Shown: positions 1 through 7,995, numbered from the stretch's first letter. The stretch: 37,494 bases of DNA from JAKQHY01 sp034429475 (GCA_034429475.1 DAOUGD010000150.1:1-37494), one strand, 5' to 3'. Notes: generated by a model from the letters alone, not told the origin. Numbers and translations: made by a program.

Positions 1-117
1 ACGGACTTCAAACACGCCATCACCACCTGCCTTGCCGAAGTGTCGGGGCAATACAAAGACCAACTGGCGACGTTGCTCACCCTCAACTTTCAAACCTTTG
101 AAAATGTGACTTTATGA
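1..117 (+). CDS. C-terminal fragment of a transposase-like protein (uncertain)
   Basis: An open frame runs in from the window edge and ends at a TGA at 115-117, leaving 38 codons. The tail reads like the C-terminus of DDE-type transposases (a helix, then a segment ending TLLTLNFQTFENV), as I remember it from IS elements of cyanobacteria and Chloroflexota. No catalytic residue is inside the window, so the assignment rests on the tail alone. If correct, an insertion sequence borders the kinase module that follows, which would fit the AT-rich composition of this end of the window. Confidence 0.4.
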   Translation, partial: TDFKHAITTCLAEVSGQYKDQLATLLTLNFQTFENVTL

Positions 118-164
118 CCCTTACGAGTATATCTTGATATCCATCCGAGTGTACGAGGAATGCG

Positions 165-1184
165 ATGACAACGATCCATCAGAAATCCCCTGGACTTTCC
201 CCCGATTTATACAAACACATGTACGATACATTGATAAAGTGTAACCAATTTGACACCGACGAAAAGCTTAGATCGATTTTTATTGACTCACGGATTGCCC
301 CTTGGCGTAACAAATTACCTCAAGCAAATGACTGTGATAGTCGAGTGCTATTAATCATCGATTTCCTATATGTACGACATAACACTTCGGGCGATAACGC
401 CCTCGTTTTGTTTTTACACGTACTAAGTGAACGGATTGATTCTGGTGACGCACTCTGTTGTGAGTTATTGGCACTGGCAAAGGAAATTGAAGGAAGTCCT
501 CCACCACCTCTCCTTATTCCTGAAACTGTCCTCATTCCTGCTGGCGATTTTTGTATGGGTAGTGAACCAGGCGATCCGCTGGCATTTAGCAACGAAACGC
601 CACGCCGTAGACTAAACTTGCCTGTTTATGCGATTGGCAAATATCCGGTGACCAATGCTGAATACTTGGATTTTGTCCGGGCAAACCCTCGTTACACACC
701 TAGCCATTGGATCAACGATCGAATTCCAGAGGAGAAAGAAAACCATCCAGTTATCAATGTTAATCTTCAAAATGCGCAAGCTTATTGTCAGTGGCTCATA
801 GAGCAAACTGGCAGGCAATACCGGCTACCGACTGAAGAGGAATGGGAAAAGGCTGCAAGAGGAGCTTGGCCTGAGACACGGCGTTATCCATGGGGGGATG
901 ATTGGGATCGAGCATGTTTCAACACAAAGAGTACAAACTATAGCGATACAACGCCAGTCAACACTTTTGAAGGCAAAAATACCAGTTTTTTCAAGGTTGT
1001 TGATATGGTGGGAAACGTTTGGGAATGGACAAATACCCCCTACAAGGAGGGTCGTTACGTCATCCGTGGAGGATCTTTTCGATATGAAGCTAGATTTGCG
1101 AGAAACTCCTGTCGCGGAAGGTGTAGACCAGAAAATCAAGATCCGGATTTAGGTTTCAGAATCGTTCAAATTTTTGGAGGATAG
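165..1184 (+). CDS. Effector-associated domain (EAD) fused to a formylglycine-generating-enzyme-like (SUMF1/FGE-sulfatase) domain
   Basis: Protein of 339 aa. Residues about 10-110 are an all-helical module (RSIFIDSRIAPWRNKLP, then ALVLFLHVLSERIDSGD) resembling the death-like effector-associated domains of bacterial conflict and signalling proteins in multicellular lineages. Residues about 120-337 are an FGE-sulfatase fold: IPAGDFCMGS, YPVTNAEY, RLPTEEEWEKAARG, YPWGDDWD, MVGNVWEWT, RGGSF and a terminal LGFRIV. The paired cysteines of true FGE (CxxxxC before the final LGFR) are not clearly kept; only a SCRGRC segment with different spacing is present. A ligand-binding or structural role is therefore as likely as sulfatase maturation, and no sulfatase gene is nearby. 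A GAGGAA site at 155-160 supports the ATG. The stop is 2 nt before the kinase ATG, so the two are almost certainly co-transcribed. The EAD subtype is not assigned. Confidence 0.8.
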   Translation: MTTIHQKSPGLSPDLYKHMYDTLIKCNQFDTDEKLRSIFIDSRIAPWRNKLPQANDCDSRVLLIIDFLYVRHNTSGDNALVLFLHVLSERIDSGDALCCELLALAKEIEGSPPPPLLIPETVLIPAGDFCMGSEPGDPLAFSNETPRRRLNLPVYAIGKYPVTNAEYLDFVRANPRYTPSHWINDRIPEEKENHPVINVNLQNAQAYCQWLIEQTGRQYRLPTEEEWEKAARGAWPETRRYPWGDDWDRACFNTKSTNYSDTTPVNTFEGKNTSFFKVVDMVGNVWEWTNTPYKEGRYVIRGGSFRYEARFARNSCRGRCRPENQDPDLGFRIVQIFGG

Positions 1185-1186
1185 AG

Positions 1187-4100
1187 ATGTCAGAAAAACC
1201 AGAAAATTCAATCCCAAACGAAGCCCAAGTCTCTCCTAAAGGCGCAGATGTCTATGACTATAAGTTTAAACTAGGCGAGATGATCGCCAATCGTTATGAA
1301 GTGGTTGCTCCGCTCGGTTTCGGCGGTTTTGCTGAGGTATACCATTGTTTAGACAAAAATTTTGACACGCCAGTATCAGTGGCGACCAAGGTCATCAAAG
1401 AGTTGACATCCTCCAAAGTGCGCGAAGAAGCTGGAAAGACAGCTTTGTTACGCAATGGCCCACATATCGTCCAAGTGTATGATGTAGCAAAACCTAGCGA
1501 GGATCTTTTCTACCTCTCTATGCAACTCTTGAATGGCGGAACGTTGGAGAAACGCTTGGACACTGCTACATTCCGTCGTTTGCCCCTAGATAAAGCAACC
1601 TTATCCATCTTGGAACAAGTGGGGCAAGCACTCGATCATGCTCATAAAAAGGGCATCATTCATCTGGATATTAAACCCAGCAATGTTTTGTTTGACGAGA
1701 ACGGACAAGCTTTCCTGGGAGACTTCGGTCTGGCGCAAGTCAAAGATATTCAGAGTATAACCAAAGTCTCCAAAGTAAGTTTGAGTATTATGGATGGACA
1801 TATTAGCGGCACCATTCCGTATATGTCGCCGGAGTTAGTAGATGAGAAAGAACCAGATAAACGTTCTGATATCTACGCTTTGGGGGTGATGGCCTACGAA
1901 ATGCTGGTTGGGCAAATGCCCTATCGCGGTCGTGCTACGGCGCTTACAACTAATATCTCGAAATCCGAACCGATTCCACCGCGTATGGCCAATCCCGAAT
2001 TGCCAGAACGGGTAGAAGCGGTTTTGCTCAAAGTATTGAGTAAGGATCCGAATAACCGCTATCAGTCTTGCGCTGAATTTGTGAGAGAATTGAAAGCGGC
2101 CGCTGATGCTTACATCCAGGTCGAGGCTCTTTATAAAGAGGCGATAGTAGCAATTCAAGCGCAAGAATGGTTCGAAGCATTGGAAAAGTTTCAGCAGGTA
2201 GAACGGAAAGCGCCAGGGCATAAAAACACGCGCTTGTATCTTCGGGATGTGCAAGAGCAGGTAACGCTGCTTCAAACCTATCAAAAAGCGAATTCGTCGT
2301 GTGACAATAGTCGTTATCAAGAATGTATTGATACTCTGAGTTTCCTTGACAACCAGCTTGGTGTATACAAACCCGAAAAGGCACTCCAAACAGAAGAAGA
2401 ACTTCGGAAGATTCAAAATTCGCGTCAGGAAGCTATTGCCTCACTCACTCAGAATATAGAAACCTTGCGTCAAAAAGCAAGGGGGTTACTAATCGAAAAT
2501 AATCGCCAGGAAGCACGAAATCTCTATCAGAAAGCTAGAACACAATTTGCTCAGGGTGGTTATGAAGAATGCCAACAGACCCTAGCCCAGGCGCACGTAT
2601 TGGATCCTAATCTCAATGACCCTGATGATCTCGAAGAACAAGTTGCCAAGATCCTAGAAAAACAACAGCATTTACAGGCAATGTATGACAAAGCTATCGA
2701 ATTCAGCAAGAACGCACAATGGAATAAAGCCTTACAGGCTCTCAATGATCTGGAAAAAGAAGAACCCAACTATAGAGATGTGCGCCAAAGATTAGTTACA
2801 GTTGAGCATATGGCTGAACTTGCCGAATTATACCAGCAAGCTGAAGAAGCTCTACAGACAAAAGAGTTTGAAGCCGCAATACAGGCGCTCATCCGACGAC
2901 TCGATAAAAACCGACGACACGAAGCTGAAAAGGTTGCTACTTTGCAAGTCAAGATTTTCGATATGTGGTATGCCCAGGCACGCCAACAATTGAGAGAGAA
3001 GCGTTGGGATGAAAGTCGGAAAACCCTCGATACATTGCGGAAATACAATTCTGATTATGGTGACCCAGAGGATATAGATACCCAAGCGCGTCTGGGAAAA
3101 GTATATGATCAGGCTGTTTCCTACGAGACACGAGGAAATTATACTGAGGCCCTGAATCTATGGCTCCAGATTCAACAGGAGGTTCCTGAGTATGTTGATT
3201 CCCAAAAAGTTGCTTTGCATGCAAAAGGCGGGTTATATACAAAGGCCCAATTTGCCTTTGCACAACATCGCTATCAAGATGTTGTGACGCTGTGGGAACA
3301 AATCACAAAAGCAGATCCAACCTATCCAGACAAAGATGAGATCGTGGCTCAGGCAAAGGCCCAATTGGAAAAGCAGGGAGGGTTCAGCGTTTTATTATCA
3401 GGTATCGGGAGCAGGATCAGCGCTTTCAGGCGGCAAGCTATGATGCAGTGGCGCAAAGGCGCACTCATCGGCGGCAGCATTCTCGCCATCCTCGTGGTCA
3501 TCATTCTCGCCAGCACAATCTTAAAGCAATGCGGAGCCCCATCTGCTGTCTCGCCGACACCAACATCTTCCCCTACTGTTTCTGCCGCCACATCCACGCC
3601 GACGCGGGTTGTTACCCCAAGTTCTACGGCTGCCCCACTCGTGCCTTCAAACACACCACCACCCACACCCTCATCCACTCCGACCGCCAGCCCTTCGTCT
3701 ACTCCAACACTTACCCCTTCGCCAACAACAACCCCATCCCCCACTCCCACAAAAGAGATTTCACCAACACCAACCAAGACCGCTACACCCACGCCAACTA
3801 AAACCCCTACACCCACGCTATCCCCCACACCTAAGAAACCGACAGCTACATCCACACCCACTCCCACACCAACACCGACTACGTCCGATGACAACGCCAC
3901 CGCTCTCGAAAATTCTGGCATCTACGCCGCGCCGAACTCCAATTCGACGCAGTTGGGATACGTCACCCAAGGCGACCAAGTACCTGTTCTTGGTCGCTCT
4001 GCGGCTGGGGAATGGTATTACATCCGCAATGCTCAAAATGTGGAAGGATTCGCCCACGCGCCGCGTTTCCAATGGTCAGGGAACTACGACTCACTACCTG

Positions 4101-4432
4101 TTAAACAACCCCTGGAAGCTGTGCCCTCTCCAACACCCACTTCAGGGGGAACTATTATTGGAGACCTAACAATGGATCTCTGGCCTCTCGACGGACGGTG
4201 TGAAGCAGGCGGCGTTTGGTTTAGGAGTATCTCCATAGCCGGACATGGCGGTGACGGAACATATACCTATTACTGGAACGCTGAAAAGGTGGGTGGCCCA
4301 ATGGCTGGGGGGCACGGCTTCGAGGTGCGCAGTGTCGGCGGCGCGATTATCGGTAAAGGCAAAGTGGTTTCAGGAGACGGGCAATCTGTCGAAAGAAACC
4401 TCTACATAGAACCGCCCGCTTGTAACCAGTAA
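1187..4432 (+). CDS. Membrane Ser/Thr protein kinase with TPR-like repeats, Pro/Thr linker and SH3b domain
   Basis: Protein of 1081 aa. Residues about 34-300 form a Hanks-type (PknB-like) kinase: glycine loop GFGGFAEV, ATP-anchoring lysine in VATKVI, catalytic loop HLDIKPSN (about 158-165), DFG near 179 and an SPE in the activation segment. The usual HRD arginine is leucine (HLD), so this is a non-RD kinase. Residues about 310-735 are helical TPR-like repeats. One membrane helix sits near 757-778 (LIGGSILAILVVIILAS). A Ser/Pro/Thr linker follows (about 782-898) with many PTPT runs. Then come an SH3b domain (about 903-965, GIYAAPNSNSTQLGYVTQGD) and a beta-rich tail of about 90 residues outside the cell. 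The architecture suggests a receptor kinase with an extracellular SH3b sensor. GGAGGA at 1174-1179, inside the end of the previous gene, is the ribosome site. The EAD-FGE-like protein is the likely partner or substrate (inference). Confidence 0.92.
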   Translation: MSEKPENSIPNEAQVSPKGADVYDYKFKLGEMIANRYEVVAPLGFGGFAEVYHCLDKNFDTPVSVATKVIKELTSSKVREEAGKTALLRNGPHIVQVYDVAKPSEDLFYLSMQLLNGGTLEKRLDTATFRRLPLDKATLSILEQVGQALDHAHKKGIIHLDIKPSNVLFDENGQAFLGDFGLAQVKDIQSITKVSKVSLSIMDGHISGTIPYMSPELVDEKEPDKRSDIYALGVMAYEMLVGQMPYRGRATALTTNISKSEPIPPRMANPELPERVEAVLLKVLSKDPNNRYQSCAEFVRELKAAADAYIQVEALYKEAIVAIQAQEWFEALEKFQQVERKAPGHKNTRLYLRDVQEQVTLLQTYQKANSSCDNSRYQECIDTLSFLDNQLGVYKPEKALQTEEELRKIQNSRQEAIASLTQNIETLRQKARGLLIENNRQEARNLYQKARTQFAQGGYEECQQTLAQAHVLDPNLNDPDDLEEQVAKILEKQQHLQAMYDKAIEFSKNAQWNKALQALNDLEKEEPNYRDVRQRLVTVEHMAELAELYQQAEEALQTKEFEAAIQALIRRLDKNRRHEAEKVATLQVKIFDMWYAQARQQLREKRWDESRKTLDTLRKYNSDYGDPEDIDTQARLGKVYDQAVSYETRGNYTEALNLWLQIQQEVPEYVDSQKVALHAKGGLYTKAQFAFAQHRYQDVVTLWEQITKADPTYPDKDEIVAQAKAQLEKQGGFSVLLSGIGSRISAFRRQAMMQWRKGALIGGSILAILVVIILASTILKQCGAPSAVSPTPTSSPTVSAATSTPTRVVTPSSTAAPLVPSNTPPPTPSSTPTASPSSTPTLTPSPTTTPSPTPTKEISPTPTKTATPTPTKTPTPTLSPTPKKPTATSTPTPTPTPTTSDDNATALENSGIYAAPNSNSTQLGYVTQGDQVPVLGRSAAGEWYYIRNAQNVEGFAHAPRFQWSGNYDSLPVKQPLEAVPSPTPTSGGTIIGDLTMDLWPLDGRCEAGGVWFRSISIAGHGGDGTYTYYWNAEKVGGPMAGGHGFEVRSVGGAIIGKGKVVSGDGQSVERNLYIEPPACNQ

Positions 4433-4447
4433 ACCCTCGCCAAATCG

Positions 4448-4484
4448 AACAGGCCAGCGCAAGTTGTGCTGGCCTGTTTTGTTG
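4448..4484 (+). terminator. Rho-independent terminator of the EAD/kinase operon
   Basis: A perfect 11-bp stem (AACAGGCCAGC at 4448-4458, GCTGGCCTGTT at 4468-4478) with a 9-nt loop runs into TTTTGTTG. It lies 15 nt after the kinase stop codon. Confidence 0.9.
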
Positions 4485-4590
4485 AATTCAACGAGCTGGA
4501 AGCCTCAAAAGAGGGTGGTTCTATCCGGCGGCCACCCCAGGACCGCCCACCGGCGGCGCGCCGGTACGATAAAACGGTTATTCATTTGGC

Positions 4591-4896
4591 TCACGGCTGC
4601 GGAACAGGATAACCCCGATGGTGGAGCAAGCGATAGGCTTCTGCTTTCAATAAAGTACAGCGACCAATTTCATCAAGCAAATCCTCGAATTGCGCCGTTT
4701 CACCGACCGTCAGGGGGCGAACTTGCTGGATGGTTTGTAGGGATTGGAATTTCTCTTGCTGCGCCACGCTGATGGTTATGCGCGCCACACACCACAAAGC
4801 CAGATCGTCGAGCCTGGCCAAGGCCGCAATGTCGGCGATCATCCTTGTGGGCACATCTTCCAGGGATGGCAATGCCACATCCAGAATTTTAAGCAA
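4591..4896 (-). CDS. Small conserved hypothetical protein (LxDLALWCVAR type)
   Basis: About 101 aa, all helical. It reads like small hypothetical proteins widespread in cyanobacteria and Chloroflexota: an N-terminal segment, then a signature like L-S-D-E-x-L-W-x-I-A-R (here ARLDDLALWCVAR), a spacer with LTVGE, and a C-terminal LLKAEAYRLLHHRGY. I know no function for the family. The frame is open upstream to 4938 without an ATG or GTG, so TTG at 4896 is the best start and the N-terminus is uncertain. It lies 31 nt after the toxin gene on the same strand and may be its co-transcribed third gene. Confidence 0.6.
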   Translation of the reverse strand: MLKILDVALPSLEDVPTRMIADIAALARLDDLALWCVARITISVAQQEKFQSLQTIQQVRPLTVGETAQFEDLLDEIGRCTLLKAEAYRLLHHRGYPVPQP

Positions 4897-4927
4897 ATTT
4901 GCGAAGGCTGCAACTTTTGCATAACTC

Positions 4928-5296
4928 TCACAACAAACTCAACGTGTGCCGCAATGCCATATCCACCTCTGCCATTGGCAACCATCCGATCACCCGATCA
5001 ATCTCAGTATAAGCAACGGTGGCGAGGTTGTCCGTCATCACCACTGAATCACTCAACAACCCTGAGTGGCGCCCCTCTGCCGTAGAAAGCAACACAGTCA
5101 CGCGGCTGTGATGAGCGGCGCGGAACATCCGACTGGTAATCATTGCGACGATGACTTGCGCTAACCCGGTTTGCAGGTCATCCGCCTGAATCACCAGCGC
5201 CGGACGCAACTTGCCGGTGCGTAAATTGGAGTCAGGAAAGAGCACCAGCACAATCTCGCCCCGTTTACAGTTTGGCTTTGGCGACGTCGTAGGCAT
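4928..5296 (-). CDS. PemK/MazF-family endoribonuclease toxin
   Basis: About 122 aa. The PemK/MazF beta-barrel signature is clear: KRGEIVLVLFPDSN, then KLRPALVIQ (the RPALV core), VIVAMITSRM, and a terminal segment with SGLLSDSVVMTD and RVIGWLP. Such toxins cleave mRNA and are neutralised by the cognate antitoxin, here the gene directly upstream. The open frame extends further 5', but those codons lie inside the antitoxin gene and look unrelated. ATG at 5294-5296 leaves a 32-nt overlap with the antitoxin end and is the only plausible start close to the conserved KRGEIV segment. The overlap suggests translational coupling. Confidence 0.88.
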   Translation of the reverse strand: MPTTSPKPNCKRGEIVLVLFPDSNLRTGKLRPALVIQADDLQTGLAQVIVAMITSRMFRAAHHSRVTVLLSTAEGRHSGLLSDSVVMTDNLATVAYTEIDRVIGWLPMAEVDMALRHTLSLL

Positions 5297-5516
5297 TGTA
5301 CATATCCATTTCAAGGCTTTCCCAATCTTCGGCAAACGTTGCCAGGCGCACGCGCAGGTCAGCAGCCTGCACTTCGTCAATGCCGCGCGCTCTTAGGTCT
5401 ATGCCATTGGGTTCAAGAAAAGTGACTATGACCGGTGTTTCATCGCGTACATCGCCTGGAATAGTGGGGAGCACAATTTGGCCGCCCCGATACACTCCCT
5501 GAATAGCCGTCAGCAT
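5265..5516 (-). CDS. Antitoxin of the PemK/MazF-type pair
   Basis: 83 aa. The first 35 residues (AIQGVYRGGQIVLPTIP, then TPVIVTFLEP) form a short beta module like the N-terminal part of DUF104/AbrB-like antitoxins. The acidic helical tail (LATFAEDWESLEMDMY) is the kind of segment that wraps the toxin. The start ATG is preceded by AAAGGAGG. It overlaps the toxin frame by 32 nt, the usual antitoxin-first order. An inverted repeat lies between its -10 element and its start and is a good candidate for autoregulation. Confidence 0.82.
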   Translation of the reverse strand: MLTAIQGVYRGGQIVLPTIPGDVRDETPVIVTFLEPNGIDLRARGIDEVQAADLRVRLATFAEDWESLEMDMYNAYDVAKAKL

Positions 5517-5537
5517 AACACCCTCCTTTGATGAAAG

Positions 5538-5574
5538 CCCTCAACAAGTTGTAGATTCCCAACCTTGTTCAGGG
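5538..5574. promoter_or_regulatory. Candidate autoregulatory operator of the toxin-antitoxin pair
   Basis: Two 11-nt arms, CCCTCAACAAG (5538-5548) and CTTGTTCAGGG (5564-5574), are inverted with one mismatch and 15 nt between them. They lie in the 5' leader, downstream of the -10 element and upstream of the ribosome site of the antitoxin gene. Confidence 0.5.
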
Positions 5575-5594
5575 TTTTACTCTGCGTCACTTCC

Positions 5595-5603
5595 ATTATA
5601 GCA
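5595..5603 (-). promoter_or_regulatory. Extended -10 promoter for the toxin-antitoxin genes
   Basis: Read on the minus strand this is TGCTATAAT, a perfect TATAAT with an extended -10 TGn. No good -35 is visible 16-18 nt upstream. It lies about 80 nt before the antitoxin ATG, in the gap after the fucosidase stop. Confidence 0.55.
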
Positions 5604-5625
5604 CAGCCGGCTTTCCACTGATGGG

Positions 5626-6924
5626 CTATCTGTCAAATTCATTCGTAGGCTTCAACTCCAACTCCACCACCGGCACGACTGTATCCGGCTGCTTGACCGG
5701 CAAATCCAAAATCAGCGCGCCTTCCCCCGTCTGCATCTGGCTCGCGTACCAATCGCCGACTTTCAGGCCCACTTCGCTGCCGTCGTGCAAGAAGCGCGCA
5801 TAGGCGACTTTGCCCGCCAGTCCTTCCAGCGCCAGGTGGCGGAACGGCCAGGCGTAGAGGTGGACGTAGAGCTTGTTGCCCTTCTGCGTCAGGCGACAAT
5901 CCTGCGGCTCTTTGAACGCGCTCTGCGTGCAGCCGTAGATGGACTCGGAATGGCGCGCCATCCAGTCACCGTAGATGCGCAGGGCGTTCAGCGCGCGCGG
6001 ATCGAACGTGCCCAGCGAGGTCGGCCCGACGTTCATCAGCAGGTTGCCGCCCCGCGCCACCGTGTTGACCAGCATCCGGATGAGCTGCCCGGCGTCCTTC
6101 CAACTGCTCTCGTCGCGGTGATAGCCCCAGCTCCCGCTGAACGTCTGGCAGGCTTCCCACACCACCGGCTCGCCGTCCACCTTGAGCCATTCCGTCGGCT
6201 GCCACTGCTCCGGCGTGTAGATGTCCGCCGCCACCGGCAAATCCATGCGGTTGTTCAGAATGATGCGCGGCTTCAACTCCCGGATCAGCGCGTAGAGCTT
6301 TTCGCTCTCCCACTCGTTGCGGCCCTTGCCCGGCAAGCCGTTGTAGCTGTTATCGGGATAAGAAAAATCGCACCACAGAATATCGGGATCATACTGCGTG
6401 ATCAACTCGCGCACCTGATTGCGCATGTACTCGGCGTAGCGGCGGATGTCGCGGCCTGCGTTCAACTGCGCCACGTCCGGGGCGTTGCGCAGTGGATGAA
6501 ACACGTCAATCGGGAAGTCGGGATGATGCCAGTCCAGCAGCGAATAGTAAAAGCCCACGCGCAACCCCTCGGCGCGGAACGCTTCCACAAAGGGCTGGAG
6601 CAGGTCTTTGCCGTAAGGTGTATTCGTCGCCTTGTAGTCCGTGTACGCCGAATCCCACAGGCAGAAGCCCTCGTGGTGCTTGGAGGTGAGGACGACGTAC
6701 TTCATCCCGGCCTCGCGGGCCGCTTTGGCCCACTGGCGAGGATCGTAGGCCGTCGGGTTGAAACGCTCGAAGTATTTGCGGTATTCCTCCGGAGGAATCT
6801 GCTCCTGCGACGCCACCCACTCGTGCCGCGAAGGGAGCGCGTACAGCCCCCAGTGAATGAACATTCCAAAACGGGCGTCCACGAACCAGGACGTATCGCC
6901 AACCGTCGGTTTCGGTGTGAACAT
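5626..6924 (-). CDS. Alpha-L-fucosidase, GH29 family
   Basis: 432 aa covering the GH29 catalytic barrel and a short C-terminal beta domain (from about 350). Visible signatures are RFGMFIHWGLYALPS, the substrate-binding SKHHEGFCLWDS, DWHHPDFP, the strand-4 region DPDILWCDFSYP in which Asp186 is the expected nucleophile, and GGNLLMNVGPTSLG. GH29 enzymes release alpha-L-fucose from glycans by retention. There is no signal peptide, so it should act in the cytoplasm on imported oligosaccharides. No sugar transporter or fucose catabolic genes are in the window. AAAGGAGAGG upstream of the ATG supports the start. After the nucleophile the usual DG is DF, a mild departure. Confidence 0.93.
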   Translation of the reverse strand: MFTPKPTVGDTSWFVDARFGMFIHWGLYALPSRHEWVASQEQIPPEEYRKYFERFNPTAYDPRQWAKAAREAGMKYVVLTSKHHEGFCLWDSAYTDYKATNTPYGKDLLQPFVEAFRAEGLRVGFYYSLLDWHHPDFPIDVFHPLRNAPDVAQLNAGRDIRRYAEYMRNQVRELITQYDPDILWCDFSYPDNSYNGLPGKGRNEWESEKLYALIRELKPRIILNNRMDLPVAADIYTPEQWQPTEWLKVDGEPVVWEACQTFSGSWGYHRDESSWKDAGQLIRMLVNTVARGGNLLMNVGPTSLGTFDPRALNALRIYGDWMARHSESIYGCTQSAFKEPQDCRLTQKGNKLYVHLYAWPFRHLALEGLAGKVAYARFLHDGSEVGLKVGDWYASQMQTGEGALILDLPVKQPDTVVPVVELELKPTNEFDR

Positions 6925-6963
6925 AATCTTAGCCTCTCCTTTCTGCTTGTAGTGAATTGAATT

Positions 6964-7084
6964 AGGATTTACGCAGCAAAGGTTTTTTCACCGCAGAGGA
7001 CACTGAGGACGCTGAGAAATTACATAAAATCTCTGCGTTCACCGCGTTCTCTGCGGTAAAATTTCACCCATTTGTGTAAGTCCT
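6964..7084. mobile_element. MITE-like nested inverted-repeat element
   Basis: The outer arms AGGATTTACGCA (6964-6975) and TGTGTAAGTCCT (7073-7084) are inverted with 10 of 12 matches. Inside are inner arms CCGCAGAG (6991-6998) and CTCTGCGG (7049-7056). The 121-nt unit has no coding capacity. Similar AGGACTTACGCA-type ends occur in small repeats of cyanobacteria and Chloroflexota, as I recall. No clear target duplication flanks it. Confidence 0.5.
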
Positions 7085-7246
7085 GTGAATGATTTTCCGG
7101 AGCGTAGCCGATGCTGCGTTCCAATGCCAAAATTCTACTATCGAAAACGCCGCCCCGCAATGGACAGAACGTTTGACGTTTTACGGAATACGTCATACAA
7201 TTTTCACGCTGGTATGCCAGCAAGCAGATGTTGTTTTCACCGCAGA

Positions 7247-7303
7247 GACGCAGAGCACACAGAGTCCCCATTTTTTCTCTGTGAACTCTGTGTGCTCTGT
7301 GGC
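7247..7303. repeat. Inverted repeat of the CGCAGAG type
   Basis: GACGCAGAGCACACAGAGT (7247-7265) and ACTCTGTGTGCTCTGTGGC (7285-7303) are inverted with 17 of 19 matches and an AT-rich 19-nt loop. The arms are built from near-tandem CAGAG words. The element ends 8 nt before the ribosome site of the DUF937 gene. Confidence 0.75.
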
Positions 7304-7323
7304 TCTCAATAAAGGAGGATCCG

Positions 7324-7995
7324 ATGGATGCTTTAACAGAACAAGTGATGAAAAAATTAAAGAGGAATGACCTGTCCCAAATCAGCCAGCAAATCGGCGC
7401 TGACGAAAAGACCACCAAGTCAGCCCTGTCGGCGGTGATGCCGCTGCTGGTGTCAGCCCTGGCGAACAATGCCGCTAAACCGGAGGGCGCGCAATCGCTC
7501 CACCAGGCATTGGCCGAAGATCACGATGGTTCCATCCTCAACAACCTGGGTGGCTTTCTGAGCAATCCCCAGGCGGCCAACGGCGCCGGAATTCTGGGGC
7601 ACATCCTCGGAGCACAGCAGCCCGTTGTCACCCAGACGGTAGCGCAGGGCGCCGGCCTGCAAAACGATCAGATGGGGCAACTATTGCAAATTGCCGCCCC
7701 CCTGTTGATGGGTGCGCTAGGACAACAACAGCAGCAGCAGGGACTCGACACCAATGCGTTATCGGGCTTTCTCGGCACGCAGCACCAACAGGCGCAGCAA
7801 TCCAACCCGGATTTGATGAACGTCCTGGACAGTTTGTTAGACATGGATCAGGATGGCACATCGTTGGATGACATTGCGGGCATGGTGGGGCGGCTGTTCA
7901 AGAAACGCAAAACTTCTACTGCGCGTGAGAAAACCCAAAGCACCGGCAGGCGCGGGAAAGCCCGCGCCACGGCCAGAAAAACTTCAACTGAATAG
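7324..7995 (+). CDS. DUF937-domain protein with basic tail
   Basis: 223 aa. Residues about 1-185 match the DUF937 (YidB-like) pattern: an N-terminal ISQQIGADEKTTKSALSAVM, PLLVSALANNA, GGFLSNP, GILGHILG, then APLLMGALGQQQQQQ and SLLDMDQDGTSLDDI. Function is unknown in the family. From about residue 190 the tail is strongly basic (KKRKTS, GRRGKARATARK), which could bind nucleic acid or cell-surface polymers (inference). There is no signal peptide or membrane helix. AAAGGAGG precedes the ATG. A poly-Gln run (Q about 137-142) interrupts the domain. Confidence 0.8.
   Translation: MDALTEQVMKKLKRNDLSQISQQIGADEKTTKSALSAVMPLLVSALANNAAKPEGAQSLHQALAEDHDGSILNNLGGFLSNPQAANGAGILGHILGAQQPVVTQTVAQGAGLQNDQMGQLLQIAAPLLMGALGQQQQQQGLDTNALSGFLGTQHQQAQQSNPDLMNVLDSLLDMDQDGTSLDDIAGMVGRLFKKRKTSTAREKTQSTGRRGKARATARKTSTE

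Larger units (their letters stand above)
6925..7323. other. 399-nt spacer with two structured repeats
   Basis: No gene is seen between the fucosidase and DUF937 genes. The spacer holds the MITE-like element at 6964-7084 and a second inverted repeat at 7247-7303. About 150 nt between them (7085-7240) show nothing recognisable. The ribosome site AAAGGAGG of the next gene is at 7311-7318. Confidence 0.7.

Noticed and set aside
165..1184. Active sulfatase-maturing formylglycine-generating enzyme
   Set aside because: The cysteine pair that defines active FGE is not found at its place, and no sulfatase gene is in the window.
3349..4169. Long open frames in both directions over the Pro/Thr linker of the kinase
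   Set aside because: They are translations of the low-complexity ACACCC-type repeat in other frames and have no ribosome site or recognisable domain.
5785..6960. 391-aa open frame on the plus strand opposite the fucosidase gene
   Set aside because: It is antisense to a complete GH29 gene with all motifs; its sequence is Arg/Val-rich shadow coding.
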